The notes under the pieces were generated by a model that had not been told where the DNA came from, did no database searches, and worked only from the letters and a program-made list of their open reading frames with translations. Positions 1 to 9,700 of a DNA stretch of 64,000 nucleotides are shown here, piece after piece (position 1 is the stretch's first letter; the number at the start of each line of letters is the position of its first letter). This stretch comes from JANQHO01 sp965218075 (GTDB taxonomy: Bacteria > Bacteroidota > Bacteroidia > Flavobacteriales > Schleiferiaceae), in the NCBI GenBank assembly GCA_965218075.1, contig CBDCJZ010000003.1:434001-498000 (forward strand), written 5' to 3'. A program made the position numbers and the translations under genes.

Positions 1-611
1 CACCTACTGTATAGCTTCCCACTCCTTGAGTTGCCCATTGGGCATCCACTACATAAATCTTATGGGTGGTTTCTTCTAAAACTACAAAGTTGTAACTGAA
101 ACTCTGAGCCTCGTGTTTATAGGAAAAGTTCTTAATCCACAGCTGGCGATTGGGAATAGTGCCAAAGGTCTTCCTCCAAACGTCATCGCCTCTCCCAAGC
201 GGAGGACTAAAGCCACCCCAAAAATAAGCGATGGTATGGTCGGGAAGATTGGCATGAGGTAAAGCCGTATTGTCAGTGGTGATACTACTGTTCACAGTGG
301 TTCCCACAACTGTGGTGTCAAAGGTCAACAAGTAGTTTTTGCTCACACAAAAATGAGTAGCTGGACTGCCGTAAAAAGAAAAGGGAAAGCCAATGCTTTG
401 AGCTGAAGACCAGCTATTGATCGATGCACCGCCATAGGCATTATAGGGATGAATCGTATTCCAACCGCTACTAAAATTAGTTCGTCCCGTATTTAAAAGC
501 GAGCCTTGTCCTCTGGTAGGTCCACTCACAGTGTAAGGAAAGGTTTGGGCTTTTGTGGAAAAGCTTCCAAACAACAAAAAGATAGAGATTAAAAAGGTAA
601 AAGTTTTCATT
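1..611 (-). CDS. Giant secreted FN3/beta-helix T9SS protein, N-terminal part only
   Basis: This is the first ~203 codons of the lowest-coordinate member of the tandem family; the rest lies beyond the window edge. The ATG is at 611 and the frame stays open to base 1. It begins with a 22-residue signal peptide (MKTFTFLISIFLLF... ending TKAQ), followed by the N-terminal domain shared with its neighbours (motifs TVSGPTRGQG, QSIGFPFSFYGSP, SKNYLLTFDT). The signal peptide is the FTFLIS type also seen in the paralogue starting at 12162 and has no 11-bp repeats. By analogy it should continue into a CARDB-like domain, beta-helix, FN3 domains and a sorting domain, but none of that is visible here. Expected location is the cell surface or outside the cell. 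Confidence 0.85.
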
Positions 612-687
612 ATTCAATGATTTTAGTGAAACAAGACTTTCTTCACATTAAAAAAGGGGTAAAGCCTTTTGAAACATGAGATCAGCC

Positions 688-785
688 CAATATTACTGAA
701 ATTTAATCTTTTAACAAGGGCTTATAAGGGCTCGTTTAGTAAAAAAAGGCTTATGACTTATTGTATGCCAAGCATGACTTATTGT
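688..785 (-). promoter_or_regulatory. Promoter with paired operator-like repeats, paralogue starting at 611
   Basis: Read on the minus strand, a -7 element TAATATTG (688-695) lies 19 bp from a CTTG -33 element (715-718), close to the Bacteroidota consensus TTTG-N19-TAnnTTTG. Upstream are two direct copies of ATGACTTATTGT (plus-strand reading) at 753-764 and 774-785, exactly 21 bp apart. The layout is conserved before the starts at 6473, 12162 and 17940, which supports function. The rest of the 612-1016 gap holds the conserved ~70-nt leader and a possible transposase remnant. Confidence 0.6.
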
Positions 786-836
786 GCGCTAGAAAAACGA
801 AAGTAAACGAAGAGTGGCTTGAGGATTTTTTATTTC

Positions 837-1019
837 AATCCAGAACATTATTTAGATGGACAACTGAAAAAACATAGAAGTTCAAAATCTGCACAAAAAG
901 TTCCCTAGCCTTAATGCCGACCTCGTGGAAACACTGACTAAGCAGCTATTAAATCGCATTACCGGGCAGCTTGCCCGTAAATCGGCAAGAATCTATGGCA
1001 AAAGCTTTGCTACTTCTCA
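837..1019 (+). pseudogene. Possible transposase C-terminal remnant
   Basis: The plus strand reads NPEHYLDGQLKKH and then a stop at 906-908. In the +1 frame it continues open for about 38 codons (starting PSLNADLVETLTKQ) up to the stop of the neighbouring giant gene. The NPE.YL...LKKH pattern resembles the end of IS630-type DDE transposases (NPDEYLN.DLK), but the match is short and the remainder is not diagnostic. The stretch is absent from the other intergenic spacers of the array, so it is extra sequence at this boundary. Treat the family assignment as tentative. Confidence 0.25.
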
Positions 1020-4000
1020 CTGCAAAATGATACGCCGGTTCACAGTAGCCTTTTCAGTAATCAGCTGCAATAGGTATACTCCACTGCGATAAGCTCCCAT
1101 CTCTAGCCTTTTTCTATAGCTTCCGCTGAAACTCTCAATCTCATCTTCCAAGACTATTTGTCCCATCATATTAGTGATACGGATCTCCATATCCTCCCCG
1201 AGAGAGGAGCTAAACTCCAGCTTGAAAGCTCCTTCACTAGGATTTGGATAAATGCGAAATGAGCGCTCGAGAAGCTCATCTATACCAATAATGGTTTTAA
1301 TAGACAAGGGTCCTACCCAATTGCTCACATTGCCCACATTGCAGCTGTCCTGTACATAGACATCATAAAAGGTGTTAGGCTTCAAGCCCCTTAAAATGCG
1401 AGGACTAGAAACATTGTATAAGAAAATACCGCTTCCCAGAGGAAAGTTTATAGGCCCATACTCAATATTCCAATTCGAAGCTCCACCGCTAGTCCAGCTC
1501 ACAGTAGCGGTGATTTCAGTAATAGTGTGGAGGTTCAGCCCTGTGGGAGCCAGACAGCCAAGAGTCCTAAAAGTATGAGGACCGGCCCAGCTACTTACAT
1601 GACCTACTCCACAGCTATCCCGAACATAAAATTGATAAGACTGACCAGACGTCAAGCCGCTCACAGTATAAAAAGAGATAGTCGTGGAAATCCGAATTCC
1701 ACTTCCCAGAGTAAATCCCGAAAGACCATATTCCATATCCCAATTATTAGAAATAGAAATCCCACCTGTAATCCACGACAGCCTAGCGTTGGTCTGAGTA
1801 ATATTGGAAGCTCCCAATGACGATGGGGATGGACAGGGCAAAGGGACAGAAAGGGTGGTAAAAGTATGAGGACCAGCCCAGCTACTCACATGACCTACTC
1901 CACAGCTATCCCGAACATAAAATTGATAAGACTGACCAGACGTTAAGCCGCTCACAGTATAAAAAGAGATAGTCGTGGAAATCCGAATTCCACTTCCCAG
2001 AGTAAATCCCGAAAGACCATATTCCATATCCCAATTATTAGAAATAGAAATCCCACCTGTAATCCACGACAGCCTAGCGTTGGTCTGAGTAATATTGGAA
2101 GCTCCCAATGACGATGGGGATGGACAGGGCAAAGTGGCTGAAAGGGTGGTAAAAGCATCAGGACCGGCCCAGCTACTCACATGACCTACTCCACAGCTAT
2201 CCCGAACATAAAATTGATAAGACTGACTAGGCGTCAAGCCGCTCACAGTATAAGAAGGGGTAGTCGTGGAAATCCGAGTGCCACTTCCCAGGGTAAATCC
2301 CGAAAGACCATATTCCACATCCCAATTCGAAGCCCCACCCGTAACCCAGGAGAGCGTAGCGCTGTTCTGAGTAATCTGGGTAGCCGACAATGATGATGGG
2401 GATGGACAGGGCAAAGTGACAGAAAGGGTGGTAAAAGCATCAGGACCGGCCCAGCTACTCACATGACCTACTCCACAACTATCCCGAACATAGAAATCAT
2501 AATCCGTTCCAGGCGTCAAACCGCTCACAGTATAAGAAGGGGTAGTCGTGGAAATCCGAGTGCCACTTCCCAGAGTAAATCCCGAAAGACCATATTCCAC
2601 ATCCCAATTCGAAGCTCCACCCGTAATCCAGAAGAGCTCAGCGGTGGTCTGAGTAATATTGGAAGCTCCCAATGACGATGGGGATGGACAGGGCAAAGGG
2701 AGGGTGGTAAAAGTATAGGGACCCGCCCAAGTGCTCAAATTATTAGTGCCACAACTATCCCGGACATAGAAATCATAATCTGTTCCGGGTGTCAAGCTAC
2801 TTAAGGTGTAAGGATTAGAAACATTGTACACAAAGGTTCCCGATCCAGGAATAAAACCCTGAATTCCGTATTCCAGATCCCAATTCGAAGCCCCACCCGT
2901 AATCCAGGAGAGCTTAGCGGTGGTCTGAGCAATAGAGTCAAGTGTCAGTCCTGTGGGAGATGGACAACTAAACGTCCTAAAATTCTGAGGACCTACCCAA
3001 GTGCTCAAATTATTAGCGCCACAACTATCCCGGACATAGAACTGATAAGAGGTGCCGGGAATTAGACCGCTTAAAGCATAGGGAGTAGGCGCAACATTAG
3101 GTAAGAAATTACCGCTTCCTAGAGCACGACCAGCCGTATCCCATTCCAAGTTCCAATTAGAAGCTCCGCCAGAAACCCAGGAGAGCGTAGCGCTGGTTTG
3201 AGTAATCTGGGTAGCTGTTAGGTTGGTGGGGGTTGGACAGGTTTCCCGAATGGCAATGTCATCAAAAGAATAGCCGTCAATTCCTGTGAGGGAACTAGCG
3301 GGACTAGTATCTTCTTGTCCAAAGCGGACTTGAAAAGTAGAAGAGACTCTTTGAGGAGGGGTAGCATTTGCGAGGATAGATTCAATGTCTAAGCCAATTA
3401 CCTGATTGTAGATGCCTGCTGTGCCCCGATTGGCATACAGATCGTAAATTTGCACCCAGGAATTTGTGTTGCTGCCCCGTATCCATACTCTATCATTAGG
3501 ATGGTTTTCTTCTCCGTGATGCATATAGCTGAATTCTAGCTCCAGAGCACTCGAGCTACTATAACTGCTCAAATCAACTGTTAGGATCAGATAATTGATA
3601 ATTATACCTCCTGATCCCAGCCTATCCAAGGTTGCAGCTGAGCTTCCATTATTGGCAAAGTTCGGCACAGCAAATCTCAGGCGACCATTGCTGGCAAGAG
3701 AGGTCTCATAGCTCCACGTGTAGGTGGAATTGCAGAACACTCCGTCTTGCTGAAAGGTACCAGATAAGGACTCAAAGTCTTCTATTAGGGGCAAAGTAGC
3801 AGGAGATAAAGAAGGGCAGAGCGTAGCAAAGGAAAAAGGACCTCTCCAGAAGCTCACATCGCCTATACCACAGCTGTCCTGTACATAGAAATCATAATTG
3901 GTGCCGGGATTTAAACCTGTTAAAATATAAGGATTAAGAACATTGTACACAAAAGTTCCCGATCCTGGAATAAAGCCCGGAGGTCCATATTCGATATTCC

Positions 4001-6473
4001 AATTTAAAGCCCCGCCTGTGACCCAGCTCAAGCTGGCTGCCGACGCACTCCTAACTGAGGCGGAAAGCCCTGATGAAGGCAAACAAGTTGGCAGATGGTA
4101 TTCATCAGCGCCGATATCCACCTTTGTCGAAGGCGGAAGTGGACGAGAATCTCCATCAATATCGACTTTAATACCCACAGAATTATCACCTATATCATTG
4201 GCCAAAGTGCCTATTAGATGCAGATTAGCAGGAGATGTTGCACTTACAAATAGCGGGTCACCCTCCACAGAATTCTGATTGAGTGCCGGCTTGGCTGCTT
4301 GCCAAGCGGCTAGGTTTGTATAGCTCGTAGTAGCGTCCTCTGCGATATTCCCGCTTGCCTGATAAATGTTGTAATCGATATCAATGGTCGATGGCAAGCC
4401 CGAGAAAGCCTTTAAAGCTACTCCATTTGGGTTGCTGGAAATGTTATTGTAGAAACTCATATCAGAATAGTCACTGCCAGTAAACTCCATAGCGGGATCG
4501 CCCACAGCCGTGTTGTGATAAATATTTATTTTGGATAGAAAAGAAGGGCTGAATCCTGACATCCTAATGGCCGCATCTGGAGCATAAATCATATTGTTGG
4601 CAATCAGTGAACGAGTTGTTCCACTGGAGCTGCCTCCATAAATTACTATCCCCTCATCCCCGCAGTCAAGCAAATTATTTGCCCTAATCTCAAAGTCTGT
4701 AATATCTAGGCAATATATGCCATAGCTAGAACTACTATTGGTATTTTCAATTACATTGCCCGAAATCATCAAGCTGTCCTGTTCATCTACTACAATGCCA
4801 TAATTGTCAATATCAATAAAGCGATTACGCAGGATGTAGTTGCCTACATCTTCATCGCTTGCATTGCCTTCCAGAGCTATTCCATAGGAACCTCCTCTGA
4901 TGATATTGTCAGAGACGGTCAAATGCTTATTGGTAGTAATTGTAGAGGCATTGGTCAAGCTGCCCGAGCCCACTATACCCCCTCTGTCAGATGTTGTATT
5001 AACCGGCTGTTCAATCAAACAGGAATCAATGACGATATAATCAGTGTTCTGCAAATGCACTACCCAGGCATCTGTTGAGCTTTTGGTGTTTTCGAGGGTC
5101 ATATTCCTCAAGCTTACATAGCTGGTGCTGTTAAAAGCCACGGTGGCATTGCTTGTCGAGCCGTCATGAGTGAGCCTAGCGAGCGAGCTATCCCCACCGT
5201 CAATGACAATCGTATTTGTCGGGCTTAAACCAGCGATATTCCCTAATGTAAACTGCTCCCTATAGGTGCCAGGAGCTACCTTAATGATTACAGGACCTGA
5301 AATACCACAATTGCTGAGCAAAGTAGCAAGAGAATCAAAGTTTGGAAAATCGCTGGAAGCCCCGCCAAGGGTATAAGCTCCCGAAAGTAAATTGCAAACA
5401 AATAAAGAAACCTCTAGTGTGTCATTTGAAGTATCATTGTCTGGATTGCCATTGGGATTGCTCGTCCAAATCTTTAGGGTGGAATTTCCCAGGGTGAAAT
5501 TATAGCTTCCGATATTGACCGCAGCAGCAACTGCACCCGGAGCTAGACTCCCCGTCCAGCTATGAGAGGCTTGAGCTACTCCATCCACACTCCAGTTCAC
5601 TCTTACACTGTCCAGGTTGTTAATTCCATGATTTTTAATGCTCACTTGAACCGACTGAGAGCCGGAAGCAGTTTTACTAGCCGGAGCGTCCAAGCTGAGA
5701 ATTCCTGCATCGTCGTTTACCAAGGAACGAGGAGTGAATTCGTAATAGTCCACATTAGGCCAGGGAGTGGGAACATTTCCATTAATAGAGCTAATATTAG
5801 GAGAATTGAGATACTGTATGGCAGTGGTAGAATTCAACTGAACACCCACTGTATAGCTTCCCACTCCTGGAGTTGCCCATCGGGCATCCACTACATAAAT
5901 CTTATGGGTGGTTTCTTCTAAAACTACAAAGTTGTAACTGAAACCCTGAGCCTCGTGTTTATAGGAAAAGTTCTTAATCCACAGCTGGCGGTTGGGAGCT
6001 GTGCCAAAGATCTTCCTCCAAACGTCATCGCCGCTCCCAAGCGGAGGACTAAAGCCACCCCAAAAATAAGCGATGGCATGGTCGGGAAGATTGGCATGAG
6101 GTAAAGCCGTATTGTCAGTGGTGATAATACTGTTCACAGTGATTCCCGCAACTGTGGTGTCAAAAGTCAACAGGTAGTTCTTGCTCACACAGAAATGAGT
6201 AGCTGGACTGCCGTAAAAAGAAAAGGGAAAGCCAATGCTTTGAGCTGAAGACCAGCTATTGATCGATGCACCGCCATAGGCAGTAGATGGGTGAATCATA
6301 TTCCAACCGGGCCCGACATCAATACTAGTTCGTTCCGTATTTAAAAGCGGCCCTTGTCCTCTGGTAGGTCCACTCACAGTGTAAGTAGAGGGTTGGGCTT
6401 TTAAAGAAAGAGGAAAGAAAGAGGAAAGAAAGAGGAAAGAAAGAGAGAGATTAATTAAGTTGAAAGTTTTCAT
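1017..6473 (-). CDS. Giant secreted FN3/beta-helix protein with T9SS sorting domain
   Basis: This is an 1818-aa protein predicted to be exported by Sec and then T9SS to the surface, probably as an adhesin or matrix protein; that role is inferred. Domain order: signal peptide 1-27 (ends SLKAQ); unrecognised N-terminal domain to about 255; CARDB-like beta-sandwich about 255-360; right-handed beta-helix about 360-795 (many short turn repeats such as NYILRNRFIDI), closed by VDIGADEYH; one FN3 domain; a MAM/jelly-roll-like domain about 885-1090; seven FN3 domains of 90-97 residues; and the type A sorting domain (FRIYPNPSEG ... GVYLLQLITE ... RRIILQ). Most FN3 domains start with CPSP and contain VRDSCG, suggesting one disulfide each. 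Two adjacent FN3 domains (near 1620-2200) are almost identical at DNA level with a 291-bp period. The signal peptide is encoded by four 11-bp repeats. Confidence 0.9.
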   Translation of the reverse strand: MKTFNLINLSLSFLFLSSFFPLSLKAQPSTYTVSGPTRGQGPLLNTERTSIDVGPGWNMIHPSTAYGGASINSWSSAQSIGFPFSFYGSPATHFCVSKNYLLTFDTTVAGITVNSIITTDNTALPHANLPDHAIAYFWGGFSPPLGSGDDVWRKIFGTAPNRQLWIKNFSYKHEAQGFSYNFVVLEETTHKIYVVDARWATPGVGSYTVGVQLNSTTAIQYLNSPNISSINGNVPTPWPNVDYYEFTPRSLVNDDAGILSLDAPASKTASGSQSVQVSIKNHGINNLDSVRVNWSVDGVAQASHSWTGSLAPGAVAAAVNIGSYNFTLGNSTLKIWTSNPNGNPDNDTSNDTLEVSLFVCNLLSGAYTLGGASSDFPNFDSLATLLSNCGISGPVIIKVAPGTYREQFTLGNIAGLSPTNTIVIDGGDSSLARLTHDGSTSNATVAFNSTSYVSLRNMTLENTKSSTDAWVVHLQNTDYIVIDSCLIEQPVNTTSDRGGIVGSGSLTNASTITTNKHLTVSDNIIRGGSYGIALEGNASDEDVGNYILRNRFIDIDNYGIVVDEQDSLMISGNVIENTNSSSSYGIYCLDITDFEIRANNLLDCGDEGIVIYGGSSSGTTRSLIANNMIYAPDAAIRMSGFSPSFLSKINIYHNTAVGDPAMEFTGSDYSDMSFYNNISSNPNGVALKAFSGLPSTIDIDYNIYQASGNIAEDATTSYTNLAAWQAAKPALNQNSVEGDPLFVSATSPANLHLIGTLANDIGDNSVGIKVDIDGDSRPLPPSTKVDIGADEYHLPTCLPSSGLSASVRSASAASLSWVTGGALNWNIEYGPPGFIPGSGTFVYNVLNPYILTGLNPGTNYDFYVQDSCGIGDVSFWRGPFSFATLCPSLSPATLPLIEDFESLSGTFQQDGVFCNSTYTWSYETSLASNGRLRFAVPNFANNGSSAATLDRLGSGGIIINYLILTVDLSSYSSSSALELEFSYMHHGEENHPNDRVWIRGSNTNSWVQIYDLYANRGTAGIYNQVIGLDIESILANATPPQRVSSTFQVRFGQEDTSPASSLTGIDGYSFDDIAIRETCPTPTNLTATQITQTSATLSWVSGGASNWNLEWDTAGRALGSGNFLPNVAPTPYALSGLIPGTSYQFYVRDSCGANNLSTWVGPQNFRTFSCPSPTGLTLDSIAQTTAKLSWITGGASNWDLEYGIQGFIPGSGTFVYNVSNPYTLSSLTPGTDYDFYVRDSCGTNNLSTWAGPYTFTTLPLPCPSPSSLGASNITQTTAELFWITGGASNWDVEYGLSGFTLGSGTRISTTTPSYTVSGLTPGTDYDFYVRDSCGVGHVSSWAGPDAFTTLSVTLPCPSPSSLSATQITQNSATLSWVTGGASNWDVEYGLSGFTLGSGTRISTTTPSYTVSGLTPSQSYQFYVRDSCGVGHVSSWAGPDAFTTLSATLPCPSPSSLGASNITQTNARLSWITGGISISNNWDMEYGLSGFTLGSGIRISTTISFYTVSGLTSGQSYQFYVRDSCGVGHVSSWAGPHTFTTLSVPLPCPSPSSLGASNITQTNARLSWITGGISISNNWDMEYGLSGFTLGSGIRISTTISFYTVSGLTSGQSYQFYVRDSCGVGHVSSWAGPHTFRTLGCLAPTGLNLHTITEITATVSWTSGGASNWNIEYGPINFPLGSGIFLYNVSSPRILRGLKPNTFYDVYVQDSCNVGNVSNWVGPLSIKTIIGIDELLERSFRIYPNPSEGAFKLEFSSSLGEDMEIRITNMMGQIVLEDEIESFSGSYRKRLEMGAYRSGVYLLQLITEKATVNRRIILQ
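6403..6446 (-). repeat. Four 11-bp repeats inside a signal peptide coding region
   Basis: The unit aaagaaagagg (plus strand) is repeated at 6403-6413, 6414-6424, 6425-6435 and 6436-6446 (last base differs). On the coding strand it encodes the Leu/Ser/Phe-rich core of the signal peptide, codons 9-24 of the gene starting at 6473. Because 11 is not a multiple of three, gain or loss of one unit shifts the frame. One extra unit puts TAA directly after the repeat; one fewer gives TAG about 25-30 codons later. Confidence 0.85.
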
Positions 6474-6551
6474 GATTTAGTGTTTTTTAGTGAAACAAGA
6501 TCTTCTTTACATTAAAAAAGGGTAAAGCCTTTTGAAACATACAGATCAGCC

Positions 6552-6627
6552 CAATATTACTAAAATTTAATCTTTTAACAAAGGCTTATAAGGGATTTTT
6601 AAGTAAAAGAGGCTTATGACTTATTGT
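6552..6627 (-). promoter_or_regulatory. Promoter with single operator-like repeat, paralogue starting at 6473
   Basis: On the minus strand the -7 element TAATATTG (6552-6559) is 19 bp from a perfect TTTG -33 element (6579-6582). Only one copy of the ATGACTTATTGT element remains (6616-6627), where three sister promoters have two. The second copy and its spacer are precisely missing, so this promoter may respond differently to any regulator that binds the pair. Confidence 0.6.
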
Positions 6628-6651
6628 GCGCTAGTAAATATTTATTGAATA

Positions 6652-6679
6652 CTAGAAATGAATATTTTTCATTTTCTAG
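6652..6679. repeat. Conserved intergenic stem-loop
   Basis: Arms CTAGAAATG (6652-6660) and CATTTTCTAG (6670-6679) can form a hairpin with one bulged base. The same element occurs at 12360-12388 and 18139-18169, each time about 65-95 bp beyond the stop codon of the upstream giant gene. It has no T-run on the minus strand, so a classical terminator is unlikely; an mRNA-end or processing structure is possible. Confidence 0.45.
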
Positions 6680-6744
6680 GAACCACTCATAAAAGCCCGT
6701 CAAAATCCGTTGAGAATCAGCCCATAGAAAAAGCTTGTTAGTCC

Positions 6745-9700
6745 CTACTGCAAAATGATACGTCGGTTCACAGTAGCCCTTTCAGTAATCAGCTGCAATA
6801 GGTATACTCCACTGCGATAAGCTCCCATCTCTAGCCTTTTTCTGTAGCTTCCGCTGAAACTCTCAATCTCATCTTCCAAGACTATTTGTCCCATCATATT
6901 AGTGATACGGATCTCCATATCCTCTCCGAGAGAGGAGCTAAACTCCAGCTTGAAAACTCCTTCACTAGGATTTGGATAAATGCGAAATGAGCGCTCGAGA
7001 AGCTCATCTATACCAATAATGGTTTTAATAGACAAGGGTCCTGCCCAATTGCTCACATTGCCCACATTGCAGCTGTCCTGTACATAGACATCATAAAAGG
7101 TGTTAGGCTTTAAGCCCCTTAAAGTGCGAGGACTAGACACATTGTATAAGAAAATACCGCTTCCCAGAGGAAAGTTTATAGGCCCATACTCAATATTCCA
7201 ATTCGAAGCTCCACCGCTAGTCCAGCTCACAGTAGCGGTGATTTCAGTAATAGTGTGGAGGTTCAGCCCTGTGGGAGCTAAACAGCCAAGAGTCCTAAAA
7301 GTATGAGGACCAGCCCAGCTACTCACATGACCTACTCCACAGCTATCCCGAACATAAAATTGATAAGACTGACCAGACGTCAAGCCGCTCACAGTATAAA
7401 AAGAGATAGTCGTGGAAATCCGAATTCCACTTCCCAGAGTAAATCCAAAAAGACCATATTCCACATCCCAATTATTAGAAATAGAAATCCCACCTGTAAT
7501 CCACGACAGCCTAGCGTTGGTTTGAGTAATATTGGAAGCTCCCAATGACGATGGGGATGGGCAGGGCAAAGGGACAGAAAGGGTGGTAAAAGTATGAGGA
7601 CCCGCCCAGCTACTCACATGACCCACTCCACAGCTATCCCGAACATAGAAATCATAATCCGTTCCAGACGTCAAGCCACTCATAGCATAAGAAGGGGTAG
7701 TCGTGGAAATCCGAGTACCACTTCCCAGGGTAAATCCCGAAAGACCATATTCTAGATCCCAATTAGCAGCCCCACCCGTAGTCCAGAAGAGCTCAGCGCT
7801 GTTCTGAGTAATCTGGGTAGCTCCCAAAGACGAAGGGGATGGACAGGGCAAAGGGAGAGTGGTAAAAGTATAGGGACCCGCCCAAGTGCTCAAATTATTA
7901 GTTCCACAGCTATCCCGGACATAGAAATCATAATCTGTTCCAGGTGTCAAGCCACTTAAGGTGTAAGGACTAGAAACATTGGACATAAAAGTTCCCGATC
8001 CAGGAATAAAACCCTGAATTCCGTATTCCACATCCCAATTGGAAGCCCCGCCCGTAATCCAGGAGAGCTTAGCGGTGGTCTGAGCAATAGAGTCAAGTGT
8101 CAGTCCTGTGGGAGATGGACAACTAAGAGTCCTAAAATTCTGAGGACCTACCCAAGTGCTCAAATTATTAGTTCCACAACTATCCCGGACATAGAAATCA
8201 TAATCTGTTCCAGGTGTCAAGCCACTTAAGGTGTAAGGACTAGAAACATTGGACATAAAAGTTCCCGATCCAGGAATAAAACCCTGAATTCCGTATTCCA
8301 CATCCCAATTGGAAGCCCCGCCCGTAATCCAGGAGAGCTTAGCGGTGGTCTGAGCAATAGAGTCAAGTGTCAGTCCTGTGGGAGATGGACAACTAAGAGT
8401 CCTAAAATTCTGAGGACCTACCCAAGTACTCAAATTATTAGTTCCACAGCTATCCCGGACATAGAAATCATAATCTGTTCCAGGTGTCAAGCTACTTAAG
8501 GTGTAAGGATTAGAAACATTGTACACAAAGATTCCCGATCCAGGAATAAAACCCTGAATTCCGTATTCCACATCCCAATTGGAAGCCCCGCCCGTAATCC
8601 AGGAGAGTTCAGCAGTGACCTGAGTGATATTGGAGGCTCCCAAAGACGAAGGGGATGGACAGGGCAAAGGGAGGGTGGTAAAAATATAAGGTCCAGCCCA
8701 ACTACTGAGATAGCCCAGCCTACAACTATCCCGAACATAGAACTGATAAGAGGTACCGGGAATTAGACCGCTTAAAGCATAAGGAGTAGGCGCAACATTA
8801 GGTAAGAAATTACCGCTTCCTAGAGCACGACCAGCCGTATCCCATTCTAAGTTCCAATTAGAAGCCCCGCCAGCAACCCAGGAGAGCCTAGCGCTGGTTT
8901 GAGTAATATGGGTAGCTGTTAGGTTGGTGGGGGTTGGACAGGTTTCCCGAATGGCAATGTCATCAAAAGAACGGCCGTCAGTTCCTGTGCGGGAAGTAGC
9001 GGGATAATTATCTTCTTGTCCAAAGCGGACTTGAAAAGTAGAAGAGACTCTTTGAGGAGGGGTAGCATTTGCGAGGATAGAGTCAATGTCTAAGCCAATC
9101 ACCTGATTGTAGATGCCTGATGTGCCTTGACCTTGATTGGCATACAGATTGTAAATTTCCACCCAGGAATTTGTGTTGCTGCCCCGTATCCATACTCTAT
9201 CATTAGGATGGCTTTCTTCTCCGTGATGCATATAGCTGAATTCCAGCTCCAGAGCACTCGAGCTACTATAACTGCTCAAATCAACTGTTAGGATCAGATA
9301 ATTGGTAACTGTACTACCTCCTGATAACACTTTATCCAAGGTTGCAGCTGAGCTTCCATTATTGGCAAAGTTCGGCACAGCAAATCTCAGGCGACCATCG
9401 CTGGCAAGAGAGGTCTCATAGCTCCACGCGTAGGTGGAATTGCAGAACACTCCTGTGTCTTGCTGAAAGGTACCAGATAAGGACTCAAAGTCTTCTATTA
9501 GGGGCAAAGTTGTAGCAGCAGATAAAGAAGGGCAGAGCGTAGCAAAGGAAAAAGGACCTCTCCAGATGCTCACATCGCCTATACCACAGCTGTCCTGTAC
9601 ATAGAAATCATAATTGGTGCCGGGATTTAAACCTGTTAAAATATAAGGATTAAGAACATTGTACACAAAAGTTCCCAATCCTGGAATAAAGCCCGGAGGT

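Noticed and set aside
5562..5921. A 119-codon plus-strand frame conserved in four paralogues (also near 11266, 17029 and 34924)
   Set aside because: Its conservation follows from conservation of the coding minus strand (CARDB and N-terminal region); there is no start-site context and changes fit the minus-strand protein.
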